A stretch of 64,000 bases of DNA from Flavobacteriales bacterium (GTDB taxonomy: Bacteria; Bacteroidota; Bacteroidia; CAIKAF01): contig JAOABX010000005.1 in NCBI GenBank assembly GCA_026418175.1, positions 62,001 through 126,000 on the forward strand, written 5' to 3'. Under the pieces are notes generated by a model. That model made no database searches. It worked only from the letters and a program-made list of their open reading frames with translations, and was not told the origin of the DNA. Shown piece after piece: positions 43,633 through 53,399 of the stretch (position 1 is the first letter of the stretch; each line of letters opens with the position of its first letter). Both the position numbers and the translations under genes were made by a program.

Positions 43633-44219
43633 GTAATACATTGGTAATGATTGATAATTACGATTCGTTTACCTACAATTTGGTACATTATATTGAAATG
43701 TATTGGGATGGAGAATTGGCAGTCATGAAAAACGATGCTATAGATTGGGATGTATTAGAACAATGCTTTGGCATCATACTGTCTCCGGGTCCTGGATTAC
43801 CCAATGAATCTGGCATGCTGATGAAAGCAATCAACCAATACTTTTATCAAAAACCTATATTAGGTGTTTGCTTAGGGCAGCAAGCATTAGCCGAAGCTAC
43901 AGGAGCTCAATTAAAAAATTTATCAAATGTTTATCATGGTGTAGCAACACCAATTAAATTAATGAATATAAAACATCCTTTGTTTAAAGATTTACCTCCA
44001 ACTATTTCAGTTGGTAGATACCATTCTTGGGTAATTGATCAATCTACATTAGGAAATATGTGGGAAATTTCTGCTATAGATGAGAATAATGAAATTATGG
44101 CTATTCAACATAAAACTTATCCTGTATGCGCTGTACAATTTCATCCTGAATCAGTGCTAACACCAAATGGGAAAAAAATGATTGAAAACTGGATTAATAG
44201 TTTATATAAACACCCATGA
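43629..44219 (+). CDS. TrpG/PabA-like glutamine amidotransferase inside the his operon
   Basis: 196 residues, class I glutamine amidotransferase of the anthranilate/aminodeoxychorismate synthase component II type. N-terminal MIDNYDSFTYNLVHY, SPGPGLPNESGM; nucleophile Cys81 in GVCLGQQALAEATG; catalytic His172/Glu174 in AVQFHPES. In the elbow the common GVCLGHQ is GVCLGQQ. The triad is intact, so it should release ammonia from glutamine for a chorismate-using partner (TrpE or PabB), neither of which is in the window. It joins hisB and hisH by 4-nt ATGA overlaps, so it is a full member of the operon. Confidence 0.9.
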   Translation: MSNTLVMIDNYDSFTYNLVHYIEMYWDGELAVMKNDAIDWDVLEQCFGIILSPGPGLPNESGMLMKAINQYFYQKPILGVCLGQQALAEATGAQLKNLSNVYHGVATPIKLMNIKHPLFKDLPPTISVGRYHSWVIDQSTLGNMWEISAIDENNEIMAIQHKTYPVCAVQFHPESVLTPNGKKMIENWINSLYKHP

Positions 44220-44800
44220 AAACTGTCATTATTCAATATAACGCCGGGAATATCACTTCTGTGAAAATTGCTTTAGAAAGACTTGGTGTTTCCTATACCT
44301 TGAGCAATGAAGCAGAAATTATACAACAAGCCGATCGGGTCATATTTCCCGGTGTGGGGGAAGCCTCTTCAGCGATGAAGTATTTACAAGAGCGCAATTT
44401 AGATCTGGTGATTCGTTCGCTCAAACAACCGGTATTGGGAATTTGCTTAGGGATGCAATTGCTATGCCGTTATTCAGAAGAGGGGAACACCCAATGCCTA
44501 GGTATCATTCCAACCGATGTAAAAAAATTTAATAATCAACTTAAAGTACCTCAAATCGGTTGGAATACGATCAATACTTTAAATGATTCAATATTTAATA
44601 ATATCCCAGAAAATGCTTTTGTATATTATGTTCATGGATATTATGTTCAGAAAAATGATTATACCATTGCAACAACCACGTATGGCTTAGATTATTCAGC
44701 AGCCATTCGTAAAGAAAAGTTTTGGGGGGTACAATTTCATCCTGAAAAATCAGCACAAATCGGAGAACAAATTCTAAAAAACTTTTTATCCTTTTCATAA
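44216..44800 (+). CDS. hisH: Imidazole glycerol phosphate synthase glutaminase subunit (HisH)
   Basis: 194 residues. IIQYNAGNITSVKIALERLG and FPGVGEASSAMKYL set the HisH family; nucleophile Cys77 in GICLGMQLLC; His175/Glu177 in GVQFHPEKS; YYVHGYYV is the HisH-specific loop. It supplies ammonia to HisF. It overlaps the TrpG-like gene by 4 nt and hisA by 1 nt. Confidence 0.96.
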   Translation: MKTVIIQYNAGNITSVKIALERLGVSYTLSNEAEIIQQADRVIFPGVGEASSAMKYLQERNLDLVIRSLKQPVLGICLGMQLLCRYSEEGNTQCLGIIPTDVKKFNNQLKVPQIGWNTINTLNDSIFNNIPENAFVYYVHGYYVQKNDYTIATTTYGLDYSAAIRKEKFWGVQFHPEKSAQIGEQILKNFLSFS

Positions 44801-45537
44801 TGGAAATAATACCTGCAATTGATATTATAGATGGAGCTTGCGTTCGTTTAACACAAGGCAATTACCATGAAAAAACTATTTATGCTTCAAATCCTTTAGA
44901 AGTTGCCAAACAAATGGAAGATCATGGAGTAAAATCGTTGCACTTAGTAGATTTAGATGGAGCCAAAAAAGGAAAAATCATACATTTAAAAGTATTAGAA
45001 ATCATTGCCAAAAACACCTTATTAAAAATTGATTTTGGAGGAGGTGTAAAAACAGTTGAAGATGCCAAAAACATAATAGAAGCTGGGGCTCATTGGGTAA
45101 CCATCGGTAGCTTAGCTGTAAAACAACCAGAAACCATGATGAAAATAATTAATGCAATAAGCACTGAAAAAATAATGTTGGGAGCGGATGTAAAAAATGA
45201 ATATTTGCAAATTCACGGATGGCTTGAAAATACAGATATAACGGTTTACCAATTCATAGAAAAATATAAAAATCTTGGTATTCAACGTTTTTTTTGTACA
45301 GACATTTCAAAAGACGGAATGCTGGAAGGCCCTGCTATTGATTTATATCGAAAGATATTAAAACAATTCCCCGAAATTTATTTCATAGCGAGTGGAGGAG
45401 TAACATCCCTTAACGATTTGCAAAACTTAAAATCCATTGGTTGCAAAGCAGCGATTGTAGGAAAAGCCATCTATGAAGGTCACATTCGCTTATCTGAAAT
45501 TCAAACCTGGAATCAACAAAATAAAAGCACATGTTAG
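44800..45537 (+). CDS. hisA: Phosphoribosyl-formimino-AICAR-phosphate isomerase (HisA)
   Basis: 245 residues, TIM barrel. [90 protein letters not shown] and [14 protein letters not shown] cover the phosphate loops and the two catalytic Asp (AIDII and TDISKDG). Performs the Amadori rearrangement of ProFAR. Ends with a 7-nt overlap with hisF. Confidence 0.97.
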   Translation: MEIIPAIDIIDGACVRLTQGNYHEKTIYASNPLEVAKQMEDHGVKSLHLVDLDGAKKGKIIHLKVLEIIAKNTLLKIDFGGGVKTVEDAKNIIEAGAHWVTIGSLAVKQPETMMKIINAISTEKIMLGADVKNEYLQIHGWLENTDITVYQFIEKYKNLGIQRFFCTDISKDGMLEGPAIDLYRKILKQFPEIYFIASGGVTSLNDLQNLKSIGCKAAIVGKAIYEGHIRLSEIQTWNQQNKSTC

Positions 45538-46289
45538 CAAAACGAGTCATTCCATGTTTAGACATTAAAGACGGTCGTACAGTAAAGGGAACCAATTTTG
45601 TAAATCTTCAGGATGCCGGTAATCCGGTAGAATTAGCCATTCGTTATGTACATGAACAAGCTGATGAATTAGTTTTTCTGGATATTACAGCTACACACGA
45701 AAACCGAAGTACTCTGTATCAATTGGTGCATGAAGTAGCTTCGTGTGTAAACATTCCTTTTACTGTAGGGGGTGGTGTTCGCAGCATTGACGATGTAAAC
45801 ATGTTATTAAAACAAGGTGCAGATAAAATTTCCATCAACTCAGCAGCTGTCAGAAATCCTACCTTAATTACAACATTAGCAAAAGAATTTGGCAGCCAAT
45901 GTATTGTTTTGGCTGTTGATGTTAAAGAAGCCATCCCGGGAAATTGGTTCGTATATTTAAACGGAGGCCGCATAGCCACTGAAATAGATGCTATTTCATG
46001 GATTCAAGAAGCTGTTGATCGTGGTGCCGGTGAAATCTTATTAACTTCCATGGATCATGATGGAACCAAAAACGGATTTGCAATAGAACTAACCCGTAAA
46101 ATATCTGAATCTGTTACTGTACCGGTAATTGCGTCAGGCGGAGCAGGTAATATGAAACATTTTGAAGAAGTTTTTAAAATTGGAAAAGCTGACGCAGCAT
46201 TGGCTGCCAGCGTTTTCCATTTTCAGGAAATAACAATTCCTGAGCTGAAACACTATTTATCCAAACATCAAATACCCGTTAGAATATGA
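45531..46289 (+). CDS. hisF: Imidazole glycerol phosphate synthase cyclase subunit (HisF)
   Basis: 252 residues, TIM barrel. [21 protein letters not shown] with catalytic Asp, [74 protein letters not shown] with the second Asp, and [13 protein letters not shown]. It closes the imidazole ring with ammonia from HisH, giving IGP and AICAR. Overlaps hisA by 7 nt and hisIE by 4 nt. Confidence 0.97.
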   Translation: MLAKRVIPCLDIKDGRTVKGTNFVNLQDAGNPVELAIRYVHEQADELVFLDITATHENRSTLYQLVHEVASCVNIPFTVGGGVRSIDDVNMLLKQGADKISINSAAVRNPTLITTLAKEFGSQCIVLAVDVKEAIPGNWFVYLNGGRIATEIDAISWIQEAVDRGAGEILLTSMDHDGTKNGFAIELTRKISESVTVPVIASGGAGNMKHFEEVFKIGKADAALAASVFHFQEITIPELKHYLSKHQIPVRI

Positions 46290-46885
46290 AACCTAATTTT
46301 ACCAAATATCCCGATGGATTAGTACCTGTGATTATTCAAGATGCCAATACCCGAGCCGTACTTATGCTGGGCTATATGAATGATGTAGCTTGGGAAAAAA
46401 CCCAAAATGAAGATGTTATTACTTTTTACAGCCGAAGCAAGCAACGATTATGGACCAAAGGCGAAACATCCGGAAATTATTTAATTAAAAAACAAATTTT
46501 ACTCGATTGTGATCATGATTGCATTTTAATTCTTGCTGAACCGCAAGGAGCGGTTTGCCATACCGGTTCTGATACATGCTTTGGTGAAAGTAATTGTGGA
46601 AATTTTCTAAAACAATTGGAAAAAATTATTGAAGATCGAAAACTACAAAGAGATTCCAACTCATATACCGCCACTCTTTATGCTAAAGGAACCTCTAAAA
46701 TAGCACAAAAAGTAGGTGAAGAAGCGGTTGAATTGATTATTGAAGCCATGCAAAGTAATGATGAGCAATTTCTGAATGAAGCAGCCGATTTACTCTTTCA
46801 TTACCTGGTACTACTTCATCAGCGTAATAAGAATTTGGAAGATGTAATCAAAATACTTCATTACAGGCATTCAAAAACAAAATAA
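46286..46885 (+). CDS. hisI: Bifunctional phosphoribosyl-AMP cyclohydrolase / phosphoribosyl-ATP pyrophosphatase (HisIE)
   Basis: 199 residues. HisI domain 1-about 105: [65 protein letters not shown] with zinc Cys/His. HisE domain about 110-199: [21 protein letters not shown] and [17 protein letters not shown], the MazG-like helices. The fusion performs steps 2 and 3 of the pathway. It is the last gene of the operon; no clear terminator hairpin follows. Confidence 0.97.
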   Translation: MKPNFTKYPDGLVPVIIQDANTRAVLMLGYMNDVAWEKTQNEDVITFYSRSKQRLWTKGETSGNYLIKKQILLDCDHDCILILAEPQGAVCHTGSDTCFGESNCGNFLKQLEKIIEDRKLQRDSNSYTATLYAKGTSKIAQKVGEEAVELIIEAMQSNDEQFLNEAADLLFHYLVLLHQRNKNLEDVIKILHYRHSKTK

Positions 46886-46950
46886 TATTATCTACAGATT
46901 TTTTAATTATTATGACCGCAGAATTATATTTTTACAATTTGTTTTAAAAC

Positions 46951-48420
46951 ATGAAAAAATTTCAGTTACTCATCATTTGCCTGTCAATTCATTTTTTCAC
47001 ATTTGCATTGCTCCATGCTCAAGATTGGCTAGGCTATCATACTAGCACCTATGCCGGAATTCAAGGCATTCATGTAAACCCGGCATTGATTACCGGCTCT
47101 AATTACAAGAAATTTGATATAAGTATTGTAGCTGCTCATGCCAACTTGTCGAATGATTTTTTATATTTTGATGCGGCAACGATTACTAATCCAAACATAT
47201 TTTCTCGATCAGACTTTTTTGATACGTACGTAAGGCAAAACCTGAATGGAGCTACTAAAAACGCCATGTTGAATGCAAATATCCAAGGGCCGGCGTTTTT
47301 ATATCAATTCACTCCCTATGATGCCATTGGATTTTCACCCAGAGTACGTGCTTTTGCAAATATAGACCGATGGGATGAAAACTTTGCTAAATTAGTAGTT
47401 GAAGAATTGAATTATCCACCCAATTGGAATAATCAGATATCCCGACAGTTTATGAGTGCTACCGCCCAAGCATGGGTTGAGTATGGCATCACTTACGGCA
47501 GAATCATTTATGCAGATGAAAAACATACCATCAAAGGAGGAATTACTGCCAAACTATTACAAGGGCTAGGAGCCGGTTACCTAACATTTACTGATTATTC
47601 ATACAATTTCTATAATGACCAGGTAATGGGTATTTATGATACATATGCCAGTTTTGGTATGAGTCAAAATGTGCAGGACCAAGAATTCAGGTTTGGGTTT
47701 GAAGGAGGGCCTGGCTTTGGTATGGACATAGGTTTTACCTATGAGTTTAAACCAAATAGCATTTATGGTAAAACTGGGTTGATTCGACCAAGAAAAAGCT
47801 CCTATGGAAGAGAAACAGGAATTTGGGCCAAAGATGAAACACGCTATAAGTTTAAGGTAGGCATTTCATTTAATGACATTGGCGGTTTAATGTATGCTAA
47901 ATCAACCAACAGCCGGGATTTTTATGCAAATGTAGATAGCCTCCCATTATCTGTTTTTGATAATGTGAACGGGCCGGCTTCATTAGCTCAAACCCTCCAG
48001 GCTGTATTTGTGCAATCTAATAATCATTCCAACTTTTTCATTGATTTACCTACGCATCTTCATCTGTTTTTTGACTATCGAATTGACAAAGGATTTGCAG
48101 TTCATACCTCATTGATGCTACCATTTAATCACGGTATTTTTGACCATCATAAAAATCATTACATTTATCAATTGGCCGTTACTCCACGTTGGGAATCAAA
48201 GTGGTTTGGCATTTATCTGCCGTTATCATTTAATGAATATCTGCTTTATAATTTAGGAATATCTTTTCGTTTAGGACCTTTGGTGATTGGAACTGGAGAT
48301 ATATTAGGCACATTAATGAAGCGTGAATATGCCAGTTTGGATGTACATATGGGATTACGCTTAATCTTCCCCAAAAAAACTAAAAAAGTTAACCGTTCTA
48401 AATGTCCAACTTATCTTTGA
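46951..48420 (+). CDS. DUF5723 family outer-membrane protein
   Basis: 489 residues. Signal peptide ending LLHAQ; mature start DWLGYHTSTYAGIQGIHVNPALITGSNYKKFDISI is the DUF5723 signature, a beta-barrel family resembling PorV/FadL-like proteins of Bacteroidota. Repeated amphipathic strands (GFEGGPGFGMDIGFTYEF, RYKFKVGISFNDIGGLMYAKS) and the end SLDVHMGLRLIFP support a barrel. Function unknown; some PorV-like relatives serve in T9SS. TACAATTTG upstream is an imperfect -7 element. Confidence 0.78.
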   Translation: MKKFQLLIICLSIHFFTFALLHAQDWLGYHTSTYAGIQGIHVNPALITGSNYKKFDISIVAAHANLSNDFLYFDAATITNPNIFSRSDFFDTYVRQNLNGATKNAMLNANIQGPAFLYQFTPYDAIGFSPRVRAFANIDRWDENFAKLVVEELNYPPNWNNQISRQFMSATAQAWVEYGITYGRIIYADEKHTIKGGITAKLLQGLGAGYLTFTDYSYNFYNDQVMGIYDTYASFGMSQNVQDQEFRFGFEGGPGFGMDIGFTYEFKPNSIYGKTGLIRPRKSSYGRETGIWAKDETRYKFKVGISFNDIGGLMYAKSTNSRDFYANVDSLPLSVFDNVNGPASLAQTLQAVFVQSNNHSNFFIDLPTHLHLFFDYRIDKGFAVHTSLMLPFNHGIFDHHKNHYIYQLAVTPRWESKWFGIYLPLSFNEYLLYNLGISFRLGPLVIGTGDILGTLMKREYASLDVHMGLRLIFPKKTKKVNRSKCPTYL

Positions 48421-48497
48421 TATGTTAATCTATTTTTTTTGATTTTAGTTGGTGATTTCACCTTTTCCTCTACTTTTGAAATCCAAATTATATCTCC

Positions 48498-49886
48498 ATG
48501 ATTACGATTATTATTGTATTATTTGTTTTAGGCTATTTAGCCATTGCGTTGGAACATCCCCTGAAAATAAACAAAACAGCACCTGCTCTATTAACAGGAG
48601 TATTAGTTTGGACAGTGTTTGCTGTATTCAGTCCCACTGAAGGTATTCTTCAATCAGAAGGTTTTTTACGATTTGTTCGTAATTTACAAATAGAAAACCC
48701 TACACAATTTGCCAAATTAGATGAACATGGATTATATCTGCATTTTGTTGGTCATGAATTGAATCATCATCTAGGAAAAATTGCTGAAATTTTATTCTTC
48801 CTTTTAGGTGCGATGACAATTGTTGAACTTATTGATGCCCACCAAGGATTTAAAGTAATCACCAATAGAATTACTACTACCGATACAAGAAAATTATTAT
48901 GGATATTATCATTCATTACATTTTTCATGTCTGCTGCATTAGATAATTTAACTACAGCTATTGTAATGGTATCTCTGCTTCGCCGATTGATACATAATGC
49001 AGAACAGCGGAAATTTTTTGCCGGTGTCGTAATTATTGCAGCGAACGCTGGTGGTGCATGGAGTCCTATTGGTGATGTAACCACTACCATGTTATGGATT
49101 GGTGGACAAATTACAGCGGCAAACATAATCATCACTTTAATTATTCCCAGTTTAATTTGCTTAGCTGTGCCATTGCTTTTCCTCACTTTTCGACTAAAAG
49201 GAAAAGTAACCCGTGCAGCCTACGATTATGAAGGCCAAAAAGAAGTGGAAAAAATAAAGGGGAGCCGTACAATGTTTGTCGTTGGCTTAGGTGCATTATT
49301 GTTTGTACCGGTTTTCAAGACTATTACACATCTACCTCCTTATTTAGGAATGTTACTCGGATTAGGAGTTGTTTGGATTGTATCTGAGCTTATTCACATT
49401 GATGAGGAAGAAGAACAGAAAAAAAGCTACACTGCCATTCATGCATTAAGTAAAATTGATACATCGAGCGTATTATTCTTCCTTGGAATTTTGATAGCCA
49501 TTGGAGCTTTAGAATCAACCCATGTATTAAACAGACTTGCGGAAGCAATGGATAAAACCATTGGTAATTTAGATATCATTGCCATTTCTATCGGTTTACT
49601 TTCTGCAATAGTAGACAATGTGCCGTTAGTAGCCGCTGCGCAAGGAATGTATGATATAGCCACATATCATACTGATCATAAAATTTGGGAATTTATTGCC
49701 TATACTGCCGGGACAGGAGGTAGTGTACTCATAATTGGTTCTGCAGCAGGAGTTGCCGTAATGGGAATGGAAAAGATTGACTTTTTTTGGTATATTAAAC
49801 GGATTAGTTTATTAGCCTTGCTCGGATATTTTGCCGGTGCTGTTGCTTACATGCTAATACATCCAATCTTTGCAGTCTCTCACTAA
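48498..49886 (+). CDS. nhaD: Na+/H+ antiporter NhaD family
   Basis: 462 residues, about 11-13 helices, ion-transporter (IT) superfamily. Diagnostic segments: HELNHHLGKIAEILFFLLGAMTIVELIDAHQGFKVI, SFITFFMSAALDNLTTAIVMVSLL, VVIIAANAGGAWSPIGDVTTTMLWIGGQI and GLLSAIVDNVPLVAAAQGMYD, the two antiparallel DN/ANAGG re-entrant segments. It exports sodium in exchange for protons, matching the sodium-driven symporter elsewhere in the window. The 63-codon ORF at 48449 is a shadow. Confidence 0.95.
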   Translation: MITIIIVLFVLGYLAIALEHPLKINKTAPALLTGVLVWTVFAVFSPTEGILQSEGFLRFVRNLQIENPTQFAKLDEHGLYLHFVGHELNHHLGKIAEILFFLLGAMTIVELIDAHQGFKVITNRITTTDTRKLLWILSFITFFMSAALDNLTTAIVMVSLLRRLIHNAEQRKFFAGVVIIAANAGGAWSPIGDVTTTMLWIGGQITAANIIITLIIPSLICLAVPLLFLTFRLKGKVTRAAYDYEGQKEVEKIKGSRTMFVVGLGALLFVPVFKTITHLPPYLGMLLGLGVVWIVSELIHIDEEEEQKKSYTAIHALSKIDTSSVLFFLGILIAIGALESTHVLNRLAEAMDKTIGNLDIIAISIGLLSAIVDNVPLVAAAQGMYDIATYHTDHKIWEFIAYTAGTGGSVLIIGSAAGVAVMGMEKIDFFWYIKRISLLALLGYFAGAVAYMLIHPIFAVSH

Positions 49887-49892
49887 TTTCTA

Positions 49893-50819
49893 TCAAAGCT
49901 TCTGCATAAGGTATTGATACATGTTCAGCATAGATTCAATATCTTTCTTATGTACTTTTTCATTGGGTGAATGCACTTGTTCTTCAGGTGCTCCAATAAA
50001 GCACCAATCTACCGGATAAGGGCTTTGCTGTATATATCCACCATCGCTACTACCGGCACTTTCTACTTCCAACTGAAATAATATGCCTGATTCTAAAGCC
50101 AGATTGATTATTTTATTAAGGTAACTTCTTCGAGGTATTCCTCGGTCACGCATGGAAATAACAACTCCATTTCCAGGCTGTACCCCTTCTGTTGCCCAGG
50201 TTATATCACAAATTAGAGCTTGTGTTACATTTAATTGCTCTACCATGTAACGCGTTAAAAAACCTACACTGCCTCCTCCATGTTCTTCATACGTGCTAAA
50301 AACCAATAATCCATGCTCTAATGTTTCAGCCAGTTTTAATGCTATCCAAACACCTAGCCGATTATCCATATAACAACATTGAACAAAATCATCTGTTTCG
50401 TGCCAGTGAGGTTTAAAAATTAATTCTGTTCCCCGCTCAATCTCACGATGATATTGAGCCCGAACTTTACCATTTTCAATATCATTATGAATGATGCATT
50501 TTATTTCACCCATCGAATCATTACCAATCAACTCAATGCCATCATCTGTAACCGGACCGCCTATCCGTATCAATTCATTATTGTACCCTACGGTAAACCC
50601 AATTGAATCCATATGGGCAAATACAGCTGTTCGTGGATTCCCAAATTTTAGTATCAAACAATCCTGAAATGCCTTACCGGAAATTATTTCAGGCTGTACT
50701 TTCCATTGAGAAGAATGCTGGTAAACATAATCAGTAATAAACTCTTTCATGGGGGCTTCATTGCCCGAGGGTGCCTTTATCTGACATAATTGCTTAAGAA
50801 GAGAATATTTCGTACTCAT
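49893..50819 (-). CDS. M42-family (glutamyl/aminopeptidase-like) zinc peptidase
   Basis: 308 residues. Metal ligands are visible: AVFAHMDSIGFTVGY with first His/Asp, EEHGGGSVGF with Glu-Glu, ICDITWATEGV with Asp, and VHSPNEKVHKKDI with the last His. NEAPMKEFITDYVY at the N-terminus and ESAGSSDGGYIQQ match M42/M20-type enzymes. It likely trims peptides in the cytoplasm (no signal peptide). Slightly shorter than most M42 members (about 340-360). TATCTTTG at 50824-50831, 4 nt from the ATG, suggests a leaderless transcript. The gene converges on nhaD with 6 bp between. Confidence 0.85.
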   Translation of the reverse strand: MSTKYSLLKQLCQIKAPSGNEAPMKEFITDYVYQHSSQWKVQPEIISGKAFQDCLILKFGNPRTAVFAHMDSIGFTVGYNNELIRIGGPVTDDGIELIGNDSMGEIKCIIHNDIENGKVRAQYHREIERGTELIFKPHWHETDDFVQCCYMDNRLGVWIALKLAETLEHGLLVFSTYEEHGGGSVGFLTRYMVEQLNVTQALICDITWATEGVQPGNGVVISMRDRGIPRRSYLNKIINLALESGILFQLEVESAGSSDGGYIQQSPYPVDWCFIGAPEEQVHSPNEKVHKKDIESMLNMYQYLMQKL

Positions 50820-50823
50820 TAGC

Positions 50824-50831
50824 CAAAGATA
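50824..50831 (-). promoter_or_regulatory. -7 element TATCTTTG, near-leaderless
   Basis: Perfect TAnnTTTG on the minus strand whose last base lies 4 nt before the ATG at 50819. Transcription would begin at or within a few bases of the start codon. Confidence 0.4.
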
Positions 50832-50950
50832 CCAAAGCGTTTAAATACGAACGATGATTCTTAATTCTTATACTTATAATTTCCAAGTAAATAAAAACGT
50901 TTTCATGTTAATTATGAAAAAGAAGGCATGTAACTTTCAACAATACTATT

Positions 50951-50958
50951 TAACTTTA
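50951..50958 (+). promoter_or_regulatory. -7-like element TAACTTTA
   Basis: Seven of eight match to TAnnTTTG, 17 nt before the ATG at 50976; it also contains the false ATG at 50958. Confidence 0.45.
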
Positions 50959-50975
50959 TGTTTGTTTTTTGTAAG

Positions 50976-52292
50976 ATGATAAGAAAATTATGGATATTAT
51001 GTAGTTTATTATTTTGGCAAATACAACTCAATGCCCAAATCAATGATGATTTTCAGCGTGGGGTTGTTGTACTTGCCAATGGTGATACCATTCAAGCCGA
51101 TATAAAACAAGTACGGGAAGATCGATTTTCAAAATCTATAACCATTATTCGTTTGGGTAGCAATGAGCAGGAAAAACTCTCTCCTAAAGAGGTTTCATAC
51201 TTTCGATTTGGAGAAGAAGAATACGTTACCAAAGTTGTAGATGGCAAAGAGTACTTTTTGCGAAGAATAATACATGGAGAAGCCAGCCTTTATGAATTTA
51301 GCTTTCGGGAGAAAAAAGGAGGTAAATACCAAATTATTACTCGTTATTTTGTAGAAAAACGAACATCAAAGCAATGGGCAGAAATTACTGCTAAAACTTT
51401 TAAAAATGAAATGAGCAATTTCTTTAGTGATTATAAAAGTTTGGCAGATAAAATTACCGACAGGTATTATACCTATAAAGAAAAAGAAGCTGTGGTAGAA
51501 GATTATAACGAATGGGTAAAACAAGGTAAACCCGGAAATACCTGGCGAATTGAAGACGGAAACTTTACCCGTCCTGAAAATGAATACAAGGAAAAAGAAA
51601 AAGTGATAAATCGGGAATCCAGGAAATATAATTCAGGGATTTACGGTTCCCGATGGGGGATTGATATTCCTCTTTTCGCTAGTTATGGGTTTGTATCGTA
51701 TCCGGAGCAACTCAATGCTGCCGTTATTACCAAAAGCAATGGATTTGGTTACGATGTAGGTATCGGAGCCCGTGTAAATGCACTTCCAACGTTAACGATC
51801 CGTGCTGGGCTTCATTTTTGGAATAAGCGATTTCATTCATATTTTCTTGCCTATGACCCCAACGACAATCCTCCACAAACCTATCAGGTAGATGAATTTG
51901 GCACCATTCATTATGCAGGAATTTATGCCATAGCAGATTACGAAGTGAATAATGTAGTGGTAGGCGGTGGTTTTACTTTTTCATTTTGGAACATGTACCG
52001 GGCTGATTTTAGAATTAAAAATAGCAACGGAAGCCTTGTTGGGGGGGATGAAAATGTAGAAGAATCAATTTTGGCCAATCGTTTTAATCATCAGTTTGAT
52101 TTTATTTTACATTTTGGATACAAATTTAATTTACTAAATAATCAACTGAAAATCAAACCTATGTTTCAATACATTATGCCCATGGTACCATTATTTGAAT
52201 TTTCTAACCCATCGCTTCAAGGCATGTCGGTTACCGGGTATCTTGTACAATTAGGAATTATTACTGATATTGGATTTAAAGTAAAGAGTTAA
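50976..52292 (+). CDS. Outer-membrane-type beta-barrel protein of unknown function
   Basis: About 438 residues. Signal peptide MIRKLWILCSLLFWQIQLNAQ. The N-terminal 150 residues contain GVVVLANGDTIQADIKQVREDRFSKSITII, a motif typical of a small Bacteroidota family that reports on secreted or surface protein properties but has no known role, followed by a basic coiled linker (KEKEAVVEDYNEWVKQG). From about 225 there are amphipathic strands (SRWGIDIPLFASYGFVSY, TIRAGLHFWNKRFHSYF, VVVGGGFTFSFWNMYRADF, QFDFILHFGYKFNLL) ending FKVKS, consistent with a barrel. No domain recognised. A G7 tract lies near residue 355. Confidence 0.7.
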   Translation: MIRKLWILCSLLFWQIQLNAQINDDFQRGVVVLANGDTIQADIKQVREDRFSKSITIIRLGSNEQEKLSPKEVSYFRFGEEEYVTKVVDGKEYFLRRIIHGEASLYEFSFREKKGGKYQIITRYFVEKRTSKQWAEITAKTFKNEMSNFFSDYKSLADKITDRYYTYKEKEAVVEDYNEWVKQGKPGNTWRIEDGNFTRPENEYKEKEKVINRESRKYNSGIYGSRWGIDIPLFASYGFVSYPEQLNAAVITKSNGFGYDVGIGARVNALPTLTIRAGLHFWNKRFHSYFLAYDPNDNPPQTYQVDEFGTIHYAGIYAIADYEVNNVVVGGGFTFSFWNMYRADFRIKNSNGSLVGGDENVEESILANRFNHQFDFILHFGYKFNLLNNQLKIKPMFQYIMPMVPLFEFSNPSLQGMSVTGYLVQLGIITDIGFKVKS

Positions 52293-52345
52293 TAGTATTT
52301 TGTAGTGTTTTTCTAATTGTTAATCATTTTTTGATAATCTGAATT

Positions 52346-52374
52346 GGGGAATCCCCGCTGAATGGTTATTTTCG
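52346..52374 (+). promoter_or_regulatory. sucD promoter with 11-bp inverted repeat
   Basis: ATTG at 52343-52346, 20 bp, then TATTTTCG (52367-52374), seven of eight to TAnnTTTG. GGGGAATCCCC (52346-52356) forms a perfect inverted repeat directly after the -33 and could be an operator. Confidence 0.4.
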
Positions 52375-52398
52375 TGGCTCAAATAAAAACGAGCATCC

Positions 52399-53277
52399 AT
52401 GAGTGTATTAGTTAACAAACATTCCAAAGTAATTGTACAGGGATTTACCGGCAATGAAGGTACCTTTCATGCGGGTCAAATGATTGAATTCGGAACCAAT
52501 GTAGTAGGCGGGGTAACACCAGGAAAAGGTAGCCAAAAGCATTTAGATAGACCTGTTTTTAATACTGTAGCGGATGCCGTTAAAGAAACCGGCGCTGATG
52601 TATCCATTATTTTTGTGCCTCCAGCCTTTGCAGCTGATGCTATCATGGAAGCAGCCGATGCCGGTATTGGAGTAATTGTATGTATAACAGAAGGAATTCC
52701 TACCAAAGATATGATTATGGCCAAAGAATACTTACGTGATAAAAAATCACGATTAATTGGCCCTAACTGTCCAGGTATTATTACTGCCGGAGAAGCCAAA
52801 GTTGGCATCATGCCAGGTTTTGTTTTTAAGCCGGGACGAATTGGTATTGTTTCTAAATCAGGAACTTTAACGTATGAAGCGGCTGACCAGGTAGTTAAAG
52901 CAGGATTGGGTATTTCAACTGCCATTGGAATTGGAGGTGACCCAATTATTGGAACAACTACCCGCGAAGCAGTAGAATTATTTATGAACGATCCGGAAAC
53001 AGATGCCATTGTCATGATAGGAGAAATTGGAGGAGGAATGGAAGCCGAAGCAGCCCGTTGGATCAAAGATAATGGTACCAAGCCAGTAGTAGGATTTATT
53101 GCCGGACAAACCGCTCCTCCCGGACGCCGCATGGGGCATGCCGGTGCTATTGTTGGTGGTGCTGAAGATACAGCCGCTGCAAAAATGAAAATTATGCGTG
53201 AATGTGGTATTCATGTGGTTGATTCTCCAGCAATTATTGGCAAAACTGTAGCTAGTGTTCTAAAAGTAACAGCATAA
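52399..53277 (+). CDS. sucD: Succinyl-CoA ligase alpha subunit (SucD)
   Basis: 292 residues. CoA-binding Rossmann domain with [34 protein letters not shown], then [53 protein letters not shown] and the phosphohistidine in [17 protein letters not shown]. It makes succinate and GTP/ATP from succinyl-CoA with SucC in the TCA cycle. sucC is not adjacent, a common arrangement in Bacteroidota. A terminator follows, so it is monocistronic. Confidence 0.97.
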   Translation: MSVLVNKHSKVIVQGFTGNEGTFHAGQMIEFGTNVVGGVTPGKGSQKHLDRPVFNTVADAVKETGADVSIIFVPPAFAADAIMEAADAGIGVIVCITEGIPTKDMIMAKEYLRDKKSRLIGPNCPGIITAGEAKVGIMPGFVFKPGRIGIVSKSGTLTYEAADQVVKAGLGISTAIGIGGDPIIGTTTREAVELFMNDPETDAIVMIGEIGGGMEAEAARWIKDNGTKPVVGFIAGQTAPPGRRMGHAGAIVGGAEDTAAAKMKIMRECGIHVVDSPAIIGKTVASVLKVTA

Positions 53278-53296
53278 AAAAGAATGCTTATGTTAG

Positions 53297-53334
53297 AAGC
53301 CACCGCACATACCTTGACGGTGGCTTTTTTATTT
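53297..53334 (+). terminator. Rho-independent terminator after sucD
   Basis: AAGCCACCG (53297-53305) pairs with CGGTGGCTT (53318-53326), 9 bp, with a T6 tail. Confidence 0.92.
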
Positions 53335-53399
53335 GTAAATCAATCGGATATCACTGAACCAATAGCTACCTTTACTGTTTCTTTCAAAAACTCATAAAA

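Noticed and set aside
52476-53132. 218-codon antisense ORF inside sucD
   Set aside because: Exact mirror of sucD codons, Pro/Ser-rich as expected for an antisense frame; no independent evidence.
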